Positions 22,871 through 33,010 of a stretch of 64,000 nucleotides of DNA are shown in pieces (the first letter of the stretch is position 1; every line of letters starts with the position of its first letter). Source of the DNA: Haematobia irritans (taxonomy: Eukaryota; Arthropoda; Insecta; Diptera; Muscidae); contig NC_134399.1 of NCBI RefSeq assembly GCF_050003625.1, positions 149,476,473-149,540,472 on the forward strand, written 5' to 3'. The notes under the pieces were generated by a model. It was not told the origin of the DNA, searched no databases, and saw only the letters and a list, made by a program, of their open reading frames with translations. The translations under genes and the position numbers were made by a program.

Positions 22871-23339
22871 ATCTATGTTCTTCTGGTTTCCCCATATTTT
22901 ACAACAAAATTCTGTGATGATTTCATATCTACAGACATGAAAACTTCGGGCTCACGACAATATATTTTTAGTGTAGTAATACTTATGGAAATCAAATTAA
23001 CTGTCAAAATTAAAAGAAAAAAACTCTGATTTTTGCTTTTCAATATTAACACTGCCGTCATCAACTCAAAAACCGCATGTAGTTCTATTTATTAGCCTTA
23101 CCAACAAACCAAACATAAAAGGATTCAATTAAACATTAATTATTGCAACAGCTGGTCGTAGGCGGTTTCTAGAAAAGTAAAATTTTCGGCTCACATGGCT
23201 TTCATTACTGTCTGGCAAGCCACATATCCTTTAGTGTTTGGTTTGGCTTGCATTCACTATTTGGCTAGGGGGTGGGCGGGTGGTGGGAGAATATGGGGTT
23301 TTTGTGTTTTTGTATGCTTTTTTGGCACTTGAAACTTAC
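22871..23339. other. intron next to the IS1 exon
   Basis: No TE family recognised. It includes a G-rich patch (GGGGGTGGGCGGGTGGTGGG, 23267-23286) shortly past the exon donor. The patch could form a G-quadruplex in DNA of the plus strand; the RNA of cac carries the C-rich complement. Confidence 0.5.
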
Positions 23340-23658
23340 CAGCTTTTGGGCCAATACTGTTTTATCACACTCAGGCAAATGTTCTTCTAATGCCAACACA
23401 ACGCAGTTGGCAATGATTGTCAATAACACAGTGTACTCGAAGGGCGGCCATTCTATTATGAAACGTGTGTATTTTCTAATTGGATTATCCTCGGTGAGGA
23501 TAAATAATGATGTGGGACCACCACCAGGTGGTGTCTCTTCTTTCTTTGGGCCACCCATTCTATCAGCTAAGCGATGGGCTCCCCTTCGACCCGAGTGCCC
23601 CCCGCTTGTGGAGCCCTGTTGATGCCCTGCTAGCGCCGCTTCCTGAGCCGCTGCCAAC
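23340..23658 (-). CDS. cac: cacophony exon: N-terminus and IS1
   Basis: 319-nt exon. The acceptor is TTTTTCAG/G and the donor AAGCTG/GTAAGT. One base closes the previous codon, then 106 codons. The residues before ADR are low-complexity Ala/Gln/Gly ([17 protein letters not shown]). From MGGPKKEE (ATG at 23556-23558) comes the conserved cytosolic N-terminus [19 protein letters not shown], then IS1 ([20 protein letters not shown]), ending DKTVLAQKL. As the frame is open upstream to the acceptor, translation may start in an earlier exon or at this internal Met. Confidence 0.93.
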
Positions 23659-23970
23659 CTGAAAAACAAAAACAAGGATAATTAATATAAATTTACTTAT
23701 TTATTCTATATTACAAGTTCTTATTAGCAAAATTAGCGAAATCAACGTATTAAAAATTGAATGGTAGTTGGCAAATGATAGTTTTCAATTTAAAAGGATT
23801 TCGTTTGGATTTTTGGCCAAAATTTTTTAAATTAGATATGTATTAAGATAAAGATTCCCCATATTGATTTAAATGGTAGGAGATTCGAAAAAAAAATTCC
23901 TAAGTCCCCAAATAAAATGTCCGTCCCCTTTTACGAATTAATTAACGTTATTAATTATACCTAATAATAG
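23659..23970. other. intron between exon and BEL element
   Basis: 312 bp of intron containing the branch/acceptor region of the IS1 exon. It is all that separates the exon from the retrotransposon. Confidence 0.7.
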
Positions 23971-24143
23971 TGTTGACGTAGAATGCTTTATTTCAACTTC
24001 CAGAAAAATTATACATAATTTCATTAAAAAGAATTTCTAAATCTATGTCTACTTCGTTTAAATTTTTTATAAATGCCACAGTCGTTTTCGACAAAGTGGA
24101 TTTTTAAATAATACATACTAAAGAACAGAATAAACACATAACA
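23971..24143 (-). repeat. BEL element 3' LTR
   Basis: 173 bp, TG...CA on the element strand. It carries AATAAA (23987-23992, minus) near its end, a possible polyadenylation signal in the sense of the cac transcript. It differs from the other LTR at 24028 and 24067. Confidence 0.93.
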
Positions 24144-24159
24144 TTCTCCCCCCCGTGAA

Positions 24160-27100
24160 TCAGGCTGATTCACCATCATTCGTAGCAAATACAGCTAATT
24201 TTGAAACAGGACGTCGTTTAATTCCACACGACGTCTTTACTTCGGCGGAACGTACTTGTCCATCTTTGGCTGGAAATACTTTTATAATTCGTCCCTTTAA
24301 CCATTGACTTCTTGGCATTGTTGCATCCACTATGATTACAAAATCATCTATTTTCACGGGTTTTGATTTATCTCTCCATTTTGATATTTGAAGAAGTTGG
24401 GGCAGGAATTCGGTCACCCATTGTCTCCAAAAACGATCCTTTAAATTTTGGGCTATTCTCCACTGTTTGCGAAGACATAGATTTTCTTCAGAACTGGTTG
24501 GAGTTTGGGTCGAGTTTAAACACCCCAGCAAAAAATGATTAGGTGTAAGCGGTTCATCATCCTCAGAAGATAGTTGAATTTCTGTAAGAGGTCGGGAATT
24601 GATTATGTTTTCTGCTTCAATTAATAAACTATTAAGCGTCTCCAATCTGGGAGCATCATTTTGAAGCGTTTTAGACAAAATCCTCTTTATTATTCTTATA
24701 AGACGTTCCCAAGCACCTCCAGAGCTTGGATTTTCAGGGCAATTAAAAATCCATTCGATATTCTTGTTAGCAACTTCGTCGTTGATTCTGTCAATATCAA
24801 TAAGCCGTTCATGTCGCTTCAAAAGTTTTTGGGCACCAATGAAGTTCGTCCCGTTGTCACTTCTTAGTCTTATGGGAATTCCTCGTCTATTAATGAAATT
24901 CCTTAGACACAAAATTAAGGCATCGGTTGACAAATCGTGTGCCAGTTCAATGTGGGCAGCTCTGACCGTTAAGCACGTAAAGACTACTGCCCACCTTTTC
25001 TCCCTTCTACGACCAATTGAGACATTGAACGGACCACAGAGGTCAACTCCTGTATACGTAAATGGTCTAACATATGGTGTTATTCGATCTGGTGGCAGCT
25101 GGCCCATTTGAGGAATTGTTGGTTTCGCTGCATCCATCCTGCAGACAGAGCAGTTTCTTCTGACTCTATTATATAAGGTCTTGATTCGTGGAATCCAGTA
25201 CCTCTGACGTAATTCATTTATTGTGAGACACATATTCTGGTGATGGTTTTTGATATGATAATGTGTCATTATTAATTGTGAGACCCAATGGCTGTGAGGC
25301 AGTATTATGGGTCTGCGTGCACCATATGGCAAATAAAGTGCTTCATCAAGACGTCCTTTAACGCGTAGTAAACCATCCACATCCAGGTAAGGAACTAGCT
25401 TGTATATGGAGCTTCTTTTGGAAATTGGCTTACCATGTCTTAAGCAATTGATCTCATCTGAAAAATGTTCCAGTTGAACCCATTTACAAATTTCTCTATC
25501 TGCTTGATCAATTTCCGTGGCGATTAAATACGTGGTTTTCTTCGGCGCTAGTTTGGCAAATCGTAGTATCCATGCTACAGTCCTTTTTAATTTGATGTAG
25601 GAAGAAAATTTTTGATAATTTACCAATGAATCCTTTTGATTCGTGGATATAAGATAGTTTGGCTTAATTTCTTCTTCTAAAGAAGGGTTGCATAGCACGA
25701 TATTATTAGGCGGCCAGTAACTTTCGTTCTCTCTCAAAAATTCCGGACCTTTTATCCACAGACTTTCATTCGTGAACTTCGGTGGATAAACAGTTCTTGT
25801 ACCAGAATCTGCTGGATTTTGGTTGGTTGGTACATACCTCCACTGATTTGGTTGGGAAAGATTCAAAATTTCTGCAATGCGATGGCTAACAAAGGATTTG
25901 AATCGCCTATTGGACGAATTTATCCATTGGAGAACCGTTTGGGAATCAGACCAAAAAGTTACGGATGTTATCTCACATTCATGTCCATCAACAACAGCTT
26001 TACTTAGGCGTGCTCCTAGTACAGCAGCCTGCAGTTCAAGACGCGGAATACTCATATGTTTCAGAGGAGCACATCTAATTTTTCCCATAACGAAAGAAAT
26101 GTCATTTCCAATTTTAAAGTAACAGACAGCTGCATATGCCTCCTGGCTTGCATCAACAAAAACATGTAGCTGTACTTTCATGGTGGATAACGTTGGTGAC
26201 AAACAGCGTTTTATATGGAAACATTCTATGTTCTTAAATTCTTTCCACCACATATCCCATTTGTTATAGATATGATTTGGAATCGGGTCATCCCAATCGA
26301 TTTTAAATTTCCATGTCTCTTGAACAAGAGTTTTCGAATACAATAAAAAGTCTGCTATCAGACCATAAGGATCGAATACAGACATCGTGATTTTCAAAAG
26401 TTCACGCTTTGTTGGAGGTCTTTCCCCAACGAGAACTTCTTGGGGAAGTGAGTGGAACTTTGTTTTGAACTCGAAGACGTCTCTTGATTTGTTCCAATAC
26501 ATTCCCAAAATTTTGCTTGTCAATATTTGTTTTTCCATATTGACTTCTTCCATACTAGGTGAGGATTGACCGTTCATAATCTCTTCCAGGTTTTGGCTAT
26601 TTGATATAAAACCTCTTAGTTCAAACCCCGCCATTGAGTTTATTTTAACGACTTGTTGAGAAATCTTGATAGCTTCGTCTTCAGTTTGAAAACTGGCCAC
26701 AAAATCGTCCACGTAATGTTTCTCTAAAATAGCTGCACATGCTTCTGGATATTCATGCGCATATTCTTCTGCATTAATATTCTTTACGTATTCTGCACTA
26801 CATGGGGAGCATATAGCACCAAAGGTCATGGAAGTCATTGCGTAATGTTTTATGGGCTGTTTGGTATCGCCATTTCTCCATAGAAACCTTTGCGAATGTT
26901 GGTCTTCTTTGCGGATTTTAACTTGGCTAAACATTTCACGAATATCTGCGGCAACGGCAATATTTCCTTCACGAAATTTCAACAGAATTTCAAGTAAGGG
27001 CTTCACCTGCTCTGGTCCTTTTAATAGAAATGAATTCAATGACGCTCCAGAAGATTTAGCTGCAGCATCAAAAACAACACGTAATTTTTCAGGTTTTTGG

Positions 27101-29283
27101 GGATTGACCACCCCAAAATGTGGGAGGTACCATACAGGAGAATTTTTGTTAGAAACTTCCTCGCTGCTAAGTTCTTGGGCGTATCCTTTTTCGATATATT
27201 TTCGAATCTCATTTTTATATCTTTCTGCATAATGTACATCGTGGGACATCTTTCTTTCAGTTGCCTCTAGCCGTTTATATGCCATTTCATAACTAGGTGG
27301 CATTTTCGGTGGAAAACTTTTCCATAAGAGCCCAGTTTCAAACCGATTTCCTATCCTCTTCGTAGTTTTCTCCAATATATCTTTAGCGATTTGTTCCTCA
27401 ACTGACAAAAGTGGGGGTAAACTCGGGTTTACACCAAAGTTCTCCGTTGCAAGAAATTCTTGAACAATGTTACTAAGATCATCTTCTCTTATATGCAAAA
27501 CAATAGGCTGGTCAGAATCATTACCTATCGTTCCGTAGGTAAGCCATCCAAGTTTACATTGCATTGCAATCAAACATCCCGCCTGCTGGACTGTGGATGG
27601 CACTCCAAGTATGGCGTTGTCCAAACCAAGCAGCAGCATTGGGGTTACGTTCATGTAATCGTTAATCGGTAAGGTTGACAATTCAGGGTGATGTGATTTG
27701 AAAAAGGATTGCTGTGGTAAATTTAATGACTTCACTGTGTGTAAGTTCCGCAATGAGTACTTGGCTGTACCACTACCCACACCTTCAATTTCACAATTTA
27801 CAAGAAAAGACTTTTCTTTGACAACCTTCTCCCCGTACCATTGTAGAGTCAGATTGGATGATTTTCCTTTTAGTCCCAAGAGACGAGCGGTATTTTCTTC
27901 AATTAAGGAAAGTGACGATCCTTCATCGAACATAGCATACACTGTAAGAGAACCAGAAGGGCCAGACAATTTTACGGGTAAAATTTTAAAAAGTTTACTC
28001 GCCTGCAACTGTTGGTGTCTGCAATTTAGCAACTGATTTGATGCATTTGCTTCGGGAAGATCGGTTTCGTCGTGAAGCGTCTTATGATGGTATAATTTGC
28101 AATTATTTATACCGCAAACTTTCTTAAACCGACATTTATTGGAGCTATGACCTTTGTACAGGCAGCAAAAGCATAGTTTCAGCTGTTTAGCATTTTTCCA
28201 CCGTGAAGATAACGACATTTCTTCGGCAAATCGCTTGCATTTTGCGACTGCATGCTCACCACTGCAAATGTCACACCTAGACTTCGGATTCTTCGATTTG
28301 TCAAGCACCATCATTTGGTTTGTTTGTTGTGTAATCGGGTTAGAATTATTCGGCATCATACTTATTACTTTTGCCAAATCTGCAAGCCATGTAGAAAAGT
28401 CGCCGACATTTGGAAAAGGTCTAATATTTGCAGCTACCTTTGTCCATTCAAACTGTTGCTCTATAGGAAGCTTGGAAATCATTTCCTCTAATAAAGTTGG
28501 GCTCATAAGATGCTGTTGACATCCAGCAGACGTAAGAAATGCGACCACATTACGAACCATCGAGGAAAATGTAATAACTTGTTCCATCTTCCTTTTCGTG
28601 ATGCTTGGAAATAGTTTAACTTTGTTTAATTGCGAACGTACCAATATATCCGGTCGACCGAACCGGAATTCCAATTCCTCAATTACCTTTGGTACGTCGT
28701 TGGGATATATAAGCATGGAAGAGACTGCTTCTCTCGCTGGACCACAAAGGCATTTTTGGAGACGCATCAAATTTTGCCGAAAACTGTATTTAAATGCGAC
28801 CGTTGTGTCCTTAAAATTGGCTATAAACAGTGGCCATTCGTCGGCATTGCCTGAGAATAGCGGCAAATCATACAGCTTACAAACCGAATCTGCATTCACT
28901 AAAAACTCAGGATTTGGCAAATCCTGTCCGGATACTCTCTCATTTTGTATCAATTGAGGATTTATATTACCTTGGGGTGCAGCTGCGGATTCCTCTTCTC
29001 TGTTGGCAATAACGTTTTCGTTTGCATTTTGGATATTGTTCTGGTCAATTCTGACCTCGACTTGATGGAGTTGGTTTTTCAATACTGCAATGTCGCCACG
29101 ACTTGCCACAACTGCTCTTGTCAATTTTTGAAGGCCCTCCACAATGTCTTTCAGTTGGCTTTCCACAGAGGCTTCCGCAGAGACTTCCACCATCGTAGTA
29201 TTAAACGCACCATCTCCAATAGGAATGGGAATGGGAGATATCGGTTCCTCCCGATTTGACCGTAAATTATATGGACGAGACAT
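24160..29283 (-). CDS. BEL/Pao gag-pol polyprotein
   Basis: Single 1707-residue frame. It starts 91 bp inside the 5' LTR and stops 16 bp before the 3' LTR. Order: N-terminal region with a short coiled coil (about 45-85); gag-like DUF1759 region (about 140-290); two CCHC-type knuckles (C337-C340-H344-C349; C371-C374-H379-C384); aspartic protease of DUF1758 type with FDEGSS (D453); reverse transcriptase (about 720-900) with YVDD at 857-860; RNase H (about 1035-1165) with FVDASQ, LELQAA and WSDSQ; integrase HHCC zinc region (H1341, H1347, C1378, C1381); integrase core with GVDLCGPF (D1414), RSDNGTNF (D1476) and ENPSSGGAWER (E1517/E1526 region); C-terminal DUF5641 domain (about 1590-1690). All catalytic motifs look intact, so it may be active. 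Confidence 0.96.
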   Translation of the reverse strand: MSRPYNLRSNREEPISPIPIPIGDGAFNTTMVEVSAEASVESQLKDIVEGLQKLTRAVVASRGDIAVLKNQLHQVEVRIDQNNIQNANENVIANREEESAAAPQGNINPQLIQNERVSGQDLPNPEFLVNADSVCKLYDLPLFSGNADEWPLFIANFKDTTVAFKYSFRQNLMRLQKCLCGPAREAVSSMLIYPNDVPKVIEELEFRFGRPDILVRSQLNKVKLFPSITKRKMEQVITFSSMVRNVVAFLTSAGCQQHLMSPTLLEEMISKLPIEQQFEWTKVAANIRPFPNVGDFSTWLADLAKVISMMPNNSNPITQQTNQMMVLDKSKNPKSRCDICSGEHAVAKCKRFAEEMSLSSRWKNAKQLKLCFCCLYKGHSSNKCRFKKVCGINNCKLYHHKTLHDETDLPEANASNQLLNCRHQQLQASKLFKILPVKLSGPSGSLTVYAMFDEGSSLSLIEENTARLLGLKGKSSNLTLQWYGEKVVKEKSFLVNCEIEGVGSGTAKYSLRNLHTVKSLNLPQQSFFKSHHPELSTLPINDYMNVTPMLLLGLDNAILGVPSTVQQAGCLIAMQCKLGWLTYGTIGNDSDQPIVLHIREDDLSNIVQEFLATENFGVNPSLPPLLSVEEQIAKDILEKTTKRIGNRFETGLLWKSFPPKMPPSYEMAYKRLEATERKMSHDVHYAERYKNEIRKYIEKGYAQELSSEEVSNKNSPVWYLPHFGVVNPQKPEKLRVVFDAAAKSSGASLNSFLLKGPEQVKPLLEILLKFREGNIAVAADIREMFSQVKIRKEDQHSQRFLWRNGDTKQPIKHYAMTSMTFGAICSPCSAEYVKNINAEEYAHEYPEACAAILEKHYVDDFVASFQTEDEAIKISQQVVKINSMAGFELRGFISNSQNLEEIMNGQSSPSMEEVNMEKQILTSKILGMYWNKSRDVFEFKTKFHSLPQEVLVGERPPTKRELLKITMSVFDPYGLIADFLLYSKTLVQETWKFKIDWDDPIPNHIYNKWDMWWKEFKNIECFHIKRCLSPTLSTMKVQLHVFVDASQEAYAAVCYFKIGNDISFVMGKIRCAPLKHMSIPRLELQAAVLGARLSKAVVDGHECEITSVTFWSDSQTVLQWINSSNRRFKSFVSHRIAEILNLSQPNQWRYVPTNQNPADSGTRTVYPPKFTNESLWIKGPEFLRENESYWPPNNIVLCNPSLEEEIKPNYLISTNQKDSLVNYQKFSSYIKLKRTVAWILRFAKLAPKKTTYLIATEIDQADREICKWVQLEHFSDEINCLRHGKPISKRSSIYKLVPYLDVDGLLRVKGRLDEALYLPYGARRPIILPHSHWVSQLIMTHYHIKNHHQNMCLTINELRQRYWIPRIKTLYNRVRRNCSVCRMDAAKPTIPQMGQLPPDRITPYVRPFTYTGVDLCGPFNVSIGRRREKRWAVVFTCLTVRAAHIELAHDLSTDALILCLRNFINRRGIPIRLRSDNGTNFIGAQKLLKRHERLIDIDRINDEVANKNIEWIFNCPENPSSGGAWERLIRIIKRILSKTLQNDAPRLETLNSLLIEAENIINSRPLTEIQLSSEDDEPLTPNHFLLGCLNSTQTPTSSEENLCLRKQWRIAQNLKDRFWRQWVTEFLPQLLQISKWRDKSKPVKIDDFVIIVDATMPRSQWLKGRIIKVFPAKDGQVRSAEVKTSCGIKRRPVSKLAVFATNDGESA

Positions 29284-29374
29284 ATTTTATTAAAAAACTC
29301 CAATTGAAAGCAATCACAAATTATTGGAAAAAATTGTTCCACACAAAATTGACTGCGACAAGAAAATTTAAAAC

Positions 29375-29547
29375 TGTTGACGTAGAATGCTTTATTTCAA
29401 CTTCCAGAAAAATTATACATAATTTCATTAACAAGAATTTCTAAATCTATGTCTACTTCGTTTAAATTTTGTATAAATGCCACAGTCGTTTTCGACAAAG
29501 TGGATTTTTAAATAATACATACTAAAGAACAGAATAAACACATAACA
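29375..29547 (-). repeat. BEL element 5' LTR
   Basis: 173 bp, nearly identical to the 3' LTR. It should carry the element promoter. It is followed outward by the target duplication AATAG (29548-29552). Confidence 0.93.
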
Positions 29548-29639
29548 AATAGCATACTTGTTTCTATTTTTTATTATTACATTTTGAAAAAAAAAAAAAT
29601 CATCACAAATGACCGAGAAGTATTTATTATTGTCATTAT
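29548..29639. other. host DNA right of the BEL element
   Basis: The BEL insertion target site and a poly-A/T-rich stretch; nothing recognised. Confidence 0.5.
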
Positions 29640-30221
29640 AAGTTAGTCATTATAGAAAAGTCACTGTACTCGGCAATAGGAAAAAAGTGGGGACTAAAAC
29701 CGAAAATTGTGCATTGGCTATACACGGCAGTGATTAGACTTATAATGCTATATGGTGTTGTAGTCTAGTGGCCGGCACTTCACCAGTCGATAACTTTAGA
29801 CAAAGTTCAGCGTATGGCGTGCTTGTGTATCTCAAGTGCATTCAGCAAGACAGGAACAAATTCCCTTAATGTCATGCTGCATCTATTGCCTTTAGACATT
29901 TTGGCCAAACAGTCAACTGCAACAACGGCTCTGCGGCTCGCTGTGGTCGGAAAAAATGTATGGTCACAGTTGGGTCCTCAAAAAATGCCAGATGTGCCTA
30001 ACGTAGTGGATTACACACTGGCAAAACCACTTTTCGACAAAAAGTTTGAAACTCTAATTCCCAACAGTGAGGAGTGGTGCACACAGGCCTCGGGGAATAA
30101 ACGATATATAGACTTCTACACTGATGGATCCAAATTGGATGGACAAGTGGGTTTCGGAGTATATTCTAAAGATCTGCAATTTCGAATAGCGAAAAGATTA
30201 CCTAGTCACTGTTGTGTTTTT
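29640..30221 (+). pseudogene. LINE fragment: RT thumb to RNase H start
   Basis: Non-LTR retrotransposon reading WLYTAVIRLIMLYGVVV, a stop, then WPALHQSITLDKVQRMACL, which is the end of a reverse transcriptase. A linker follows, then the start of an RNase H domain (YTDGSKLDGQVGFGVY, RLPSHCCVF). The frame is cut at 30222 by a family-A element. RNase H after RT places it in the I/R1-type group of LINEs. It may be the same copy as 36504-37210. Confidence 0.8.
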
Positions 30222-30237
30222 ATACCCACCACCATAC

Positions 30238-30525
30238 ACACAAAAAAAAATTTTCTGATTCAATCACGAAATTAATTGATCCAATTAATTTTTTAATTGA
30301 AACGTCTTCAATCACAGAAATGATAATATCAATTAAAAAATTAATTGAAGGTCAATTAAAAAATTAATTGATCCAATTAAAAAATTAATTGATACTATTA
30401 ATTTTTGTGATTGATTTTTGTTTCAATTAAAAAATTTGTTGATTCAATTAAATTTTTAATTGAATATTTTTTAAAACTCAATTAAAATTTTAATTGGAAA
30501 ATTTTTCGTGAAATTTTTTTCTGTG
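30238..30525. mobile_element. AATTAATTTTTTAATTG MITE, complete, TA duplication
   Basis: 288 bp with ends CACACAAAAAAAAATTT and AAATTTTTTTCTGTG, flanked by TA on both sides (30236-30237, 30526-30527). The interior is a series of ATTAATTTTTTAATTG blocks in both orientations, so the whole folds on itself. Removing it restores the family-A hairpin CCACCATAGGATGG. Relatives: 7672, 12790, 42165-44496, 59815. Confidence 0.85.
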
Positions 30526-31619
30526 TAGGATGGGGGAATATTAACTTTGTCATTCCGTTTGTAACACATCGAAATATTGCTCTAAGAACCCATAAAGTAT
30601 ATATTCTGGGTCGTGGTGAAATTCTGAGTCGATCTGAGCATGTCCGTCCGCCCGCCGTCCGTCCGTCGGTTGAAATCACGCAAACTTCCGAACGAAACAA
30701 GCTATCGACTTGAAACTTTGCACAAATAGTTGTTATTGATGTAGGTCGGATGGTATTGCAAATGGGCCATATCGGTTCATTTTTACGTATAGCCCCCATA
30801 TAAACGACCCCAAAATTTGGCTTGCGATTGCTCTAAGAGAAGCAAATTTCATCCGATCCGGCTGAAATTTTGTACATGGTGTTAGTATATGGCCTCGACA
30901 ACCATGCAAAAATTGGTCCATATCGGTCCACTTTTACGTATAGCCCCCATATAAACGGACCCCCAAATTTGGCTTGCGATTGCTCTAAAAGAAGCAAAAT
31001 TTCATCCGATCAGGCTGAAATTTGGTACATGGTGTTAGTATATGGTATCTAACAACCATGCGAAAATTGGTCCATATCGGTCCACTTTTACGTATAGCCC
31101 CCATATAAAGGGACCCCCAAATTTGGCTTGCGATTGCTCTAAGAGAAGCAAATTTCATCCGATCCGGCTGAAATTTGGTACATGGTGTTAGTATATGGTC
31201 TCTAATAACCATGCAAAAATTGGTCCACATCGACCCATAATTATATATAGCCCCCATATAAGCCGATCCCCAGATTTGACCTCCGGAGTCTCTTAGAGGA
31301 GCAAAATTCATCCGATCCGGTTGAAATTTGTTACGTGGTATTAGTATATGGTCTCTAACAACCATACAAGAATTGGTCCATATCGGTCCATAATTATATA
31401 TAGCCCCCATATAAATCGATCCCCAGATTTGTCCTTCGGAGCCTCTTGGAGGAGCAAAATTCATCCGATCCGGTTGAAATTTAGAATATGGTGTTAGTAT
31501 AAGGCCGCTAATAACCATGCCAAAATTGGTCCATATCGGTCTATAGTTATATATAGCCGATCCCCAATCACACAACAATTGGTCCATATCGGTTCATAAA
31601 CATGGTTGCCACTCGAGCC

Positions 31620-31800
31620 AAAAATAATCTACCAAAATTTTATTTTTATAGAAAACATTGTCAAAATGTTATTTCTATAGAAAATTTTGTCAAAATTTTA
31701 TTTCTATAGAAAATTTTGTCAAAATTTTATTTCTATAGAAAATTTTGACAAAATTTTATTTCTATAAAAAATTTTGTCAAAATTTTATTACGTATTTTTG
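31620..31800 (-). repeat. 29-bp satellite, short array left of Penelope element
   Basis: About six units in the TTTTATTTCTATAGAAAATT orientation. The array continues on the far side of the Penelope-like insertion (32885-33010). Confidence 0.9.
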
Positions 31801-31814
31801 AAAAAGACAACAAA

Positions 31815-32694
31815 TTGTCATATTTGGACTGCAACATATTGAGAGATGGTAACGATTTGAGGCCGAATTGGTATCAAAAACCAACTGCAACTAGAAGACT
31901 TACAAATTATAATTCAAAACACAATAAACGTATAATACATATGACAGCAATTAATTTTATAGATCGGGTTCTAAGGATAAGTGATGCAGAATTTCACAGG
32001 GAGAATGAAATAAAAATAAAACAAATATTGACCGCAAACGAGTTTCCAAATAGAATAATATACAGACTGATTAATCGCGTTAAAAATAAAACAACTGAAA
32101 AGCTGGAACATAAAAAAGATAAGTCCTATAAGCCCATGACTTACATCGAGGGTTTCTCAGAACGTTTTTTAAAATCGGACATATATAACAAGGACAAAAT
32201 TCAAATTGCATCACGGACGTCAAGAACAGTAAAAGAATTATTCAGCAATACAAAGTCAAAAATAAAGAGTGAGGACAAGAGTAATATAGTATACAAAATT
32301 AAATGGGGACAAGTCCAACATATGTCCAATGGCATATGTTGGCACTACAATGACTAAACTTAAGACAAGACTTTCGTCGCATAAATCAGACCATAAAGCT
32401 ACAGACAAGTCGGTAGAACAAAAAACAGCACTGGCAGCTCACTGTACAACAACAGGACACAAGCCCAACTTTACAGACGTCGAGATACTTGCTCAAGAGA
32501 ATAATCATAGACGAAGATACACTCTTGAGATGCTCAATATAACAGATCTCTCTCCTGACAAAAGAATGAATTTCAAAAAAGACACGGAAGAATGCGCCAG
32601 AATGTATCGACATATTATAAACAAGCATCGACACAAACGAAGTTTAGTGTACGGTGAATTGCGAAACAAACAGCAGCACAAGAACTCAAGTTAG
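31815..32694 (+). pseudogene. Penelope RT C-terminus plus GIY-YIG endonuclease, frameshifted
   Basis: Two frames overlap (31815-32357 and 32329-32694), with the shift near 32310. The first has a Lys-rich RT-connector typical of Penelope (NSKHNKRIIHMTAINFIDR, ANEFPNRIIYRLINRVKN) and starts the nuclease at SNIVYKIKW. The second continues it: YVGTTMTKLKTRLSSHKSDH, with Arg in the KTRL position, AAHCTTTGHKPNF and an ILAQENNHRRR Glu/Asn region. The order RT then GIY-YIG is diagnostic of Penelope-like elements. It is non-functional because of the frameshift and truncation. Confidence 0.85.
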
Positions 32695-32789
32695 TTATTT
32701 TTCGATAAAATATATTTTCAATAACAATTGTGATTTTTGTGAACATTAAATGTAATTTAATTTTTGTATTTTATGTAGATACAAAATCC

Positions 32790-32819
32790 CAGAAGATGGT
32801 TAGTGGCACTAACCGAAAT
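32790..32819 (+). ncRNA. hammerhead-ribozyme-like core in Penelope 3' tail
   Basis: It reads CAGAAGA (one change from the CUGANGA core), then a perfect 7-bp stem GGTTAGT/ACTAACC closed by GGC, then GAAAT, which fits the GAAA half of the core. Penelope-like elements are known to carry small hammerheads. The U-to-A change may cripple cleavage. Stems I and III are not convincingly seen. Confidence 0.5.
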
Positions 32820-32884
32820 ATTGGAAATAAATATTAAAACAAATCAATAATCGATTGTTTCTATGACCTCAAGCCGAACAAAAT

Positions 32885-33010
32885 TAATAATCAAAATTTT
32901 ATTTCTATAGAAATTTTTTTCCAAATTTTTTTTTCTATAGAAAATTTTGTCAAAATTTAACTTCTTTAGAAAATGTTGTCAAAATTTTATTTCTATAGAA
33001 ACTTTAAACT
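32885..33010 (-). repeat. 29-bp satellite right of Penelope element
   Basis: About four degenerate units continuing the array interrupted at 31800. Confidence 0.85.

Larger units (their letters stand above)
23971..29547 (-). mobile_element. complete BEL/Pao LTR retrotransposon
   Basis: 5577 bp with 173-bp LTRs (23971-24143 and 29375-29547) that differ at two visible positions. It is flanked by the 5-bp target duplication AATAG on both sides, the size usual for BEL/Pao. The element lies on the minus strand, the same as cac. A polypurine tract GGGGGGGAGAA precedes the 3' LTR. A standard TGG-type primer binding site is not evident after the 5' LTR. One uninterrupted gag-pol frame is present and no envelope frame. 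Near-identical LTRs imply recent insertion. Confidence 0.96.
31801..32880 (+). mobile_element. Penelope-like element, 5' truncated
   Basis: It contains the C-terminal part of a Penelope-type reverse transcriptase, then a GIY-YIG endonuclease and a 3' tail, with 29-bp satellite on both sides. The N-terminal RT with its catalytic motifs is missing. The tail ends near CTATGACCTCAAGCCGAA, a phrase shared with 49120-49147. Confidence 0.85.

Noticed and set aside
24661..29259. Plus-strand open frames across the BEL element
   Set aside because: All are antisense shadows of the 1707-codon polyprotein.
30900..31590. Long minus-strand frame as a real gene next to the LINE
   Set aside because: Same 51-codon repeat as other family-A elements, with the usual microsatellite and hairpin at its end.
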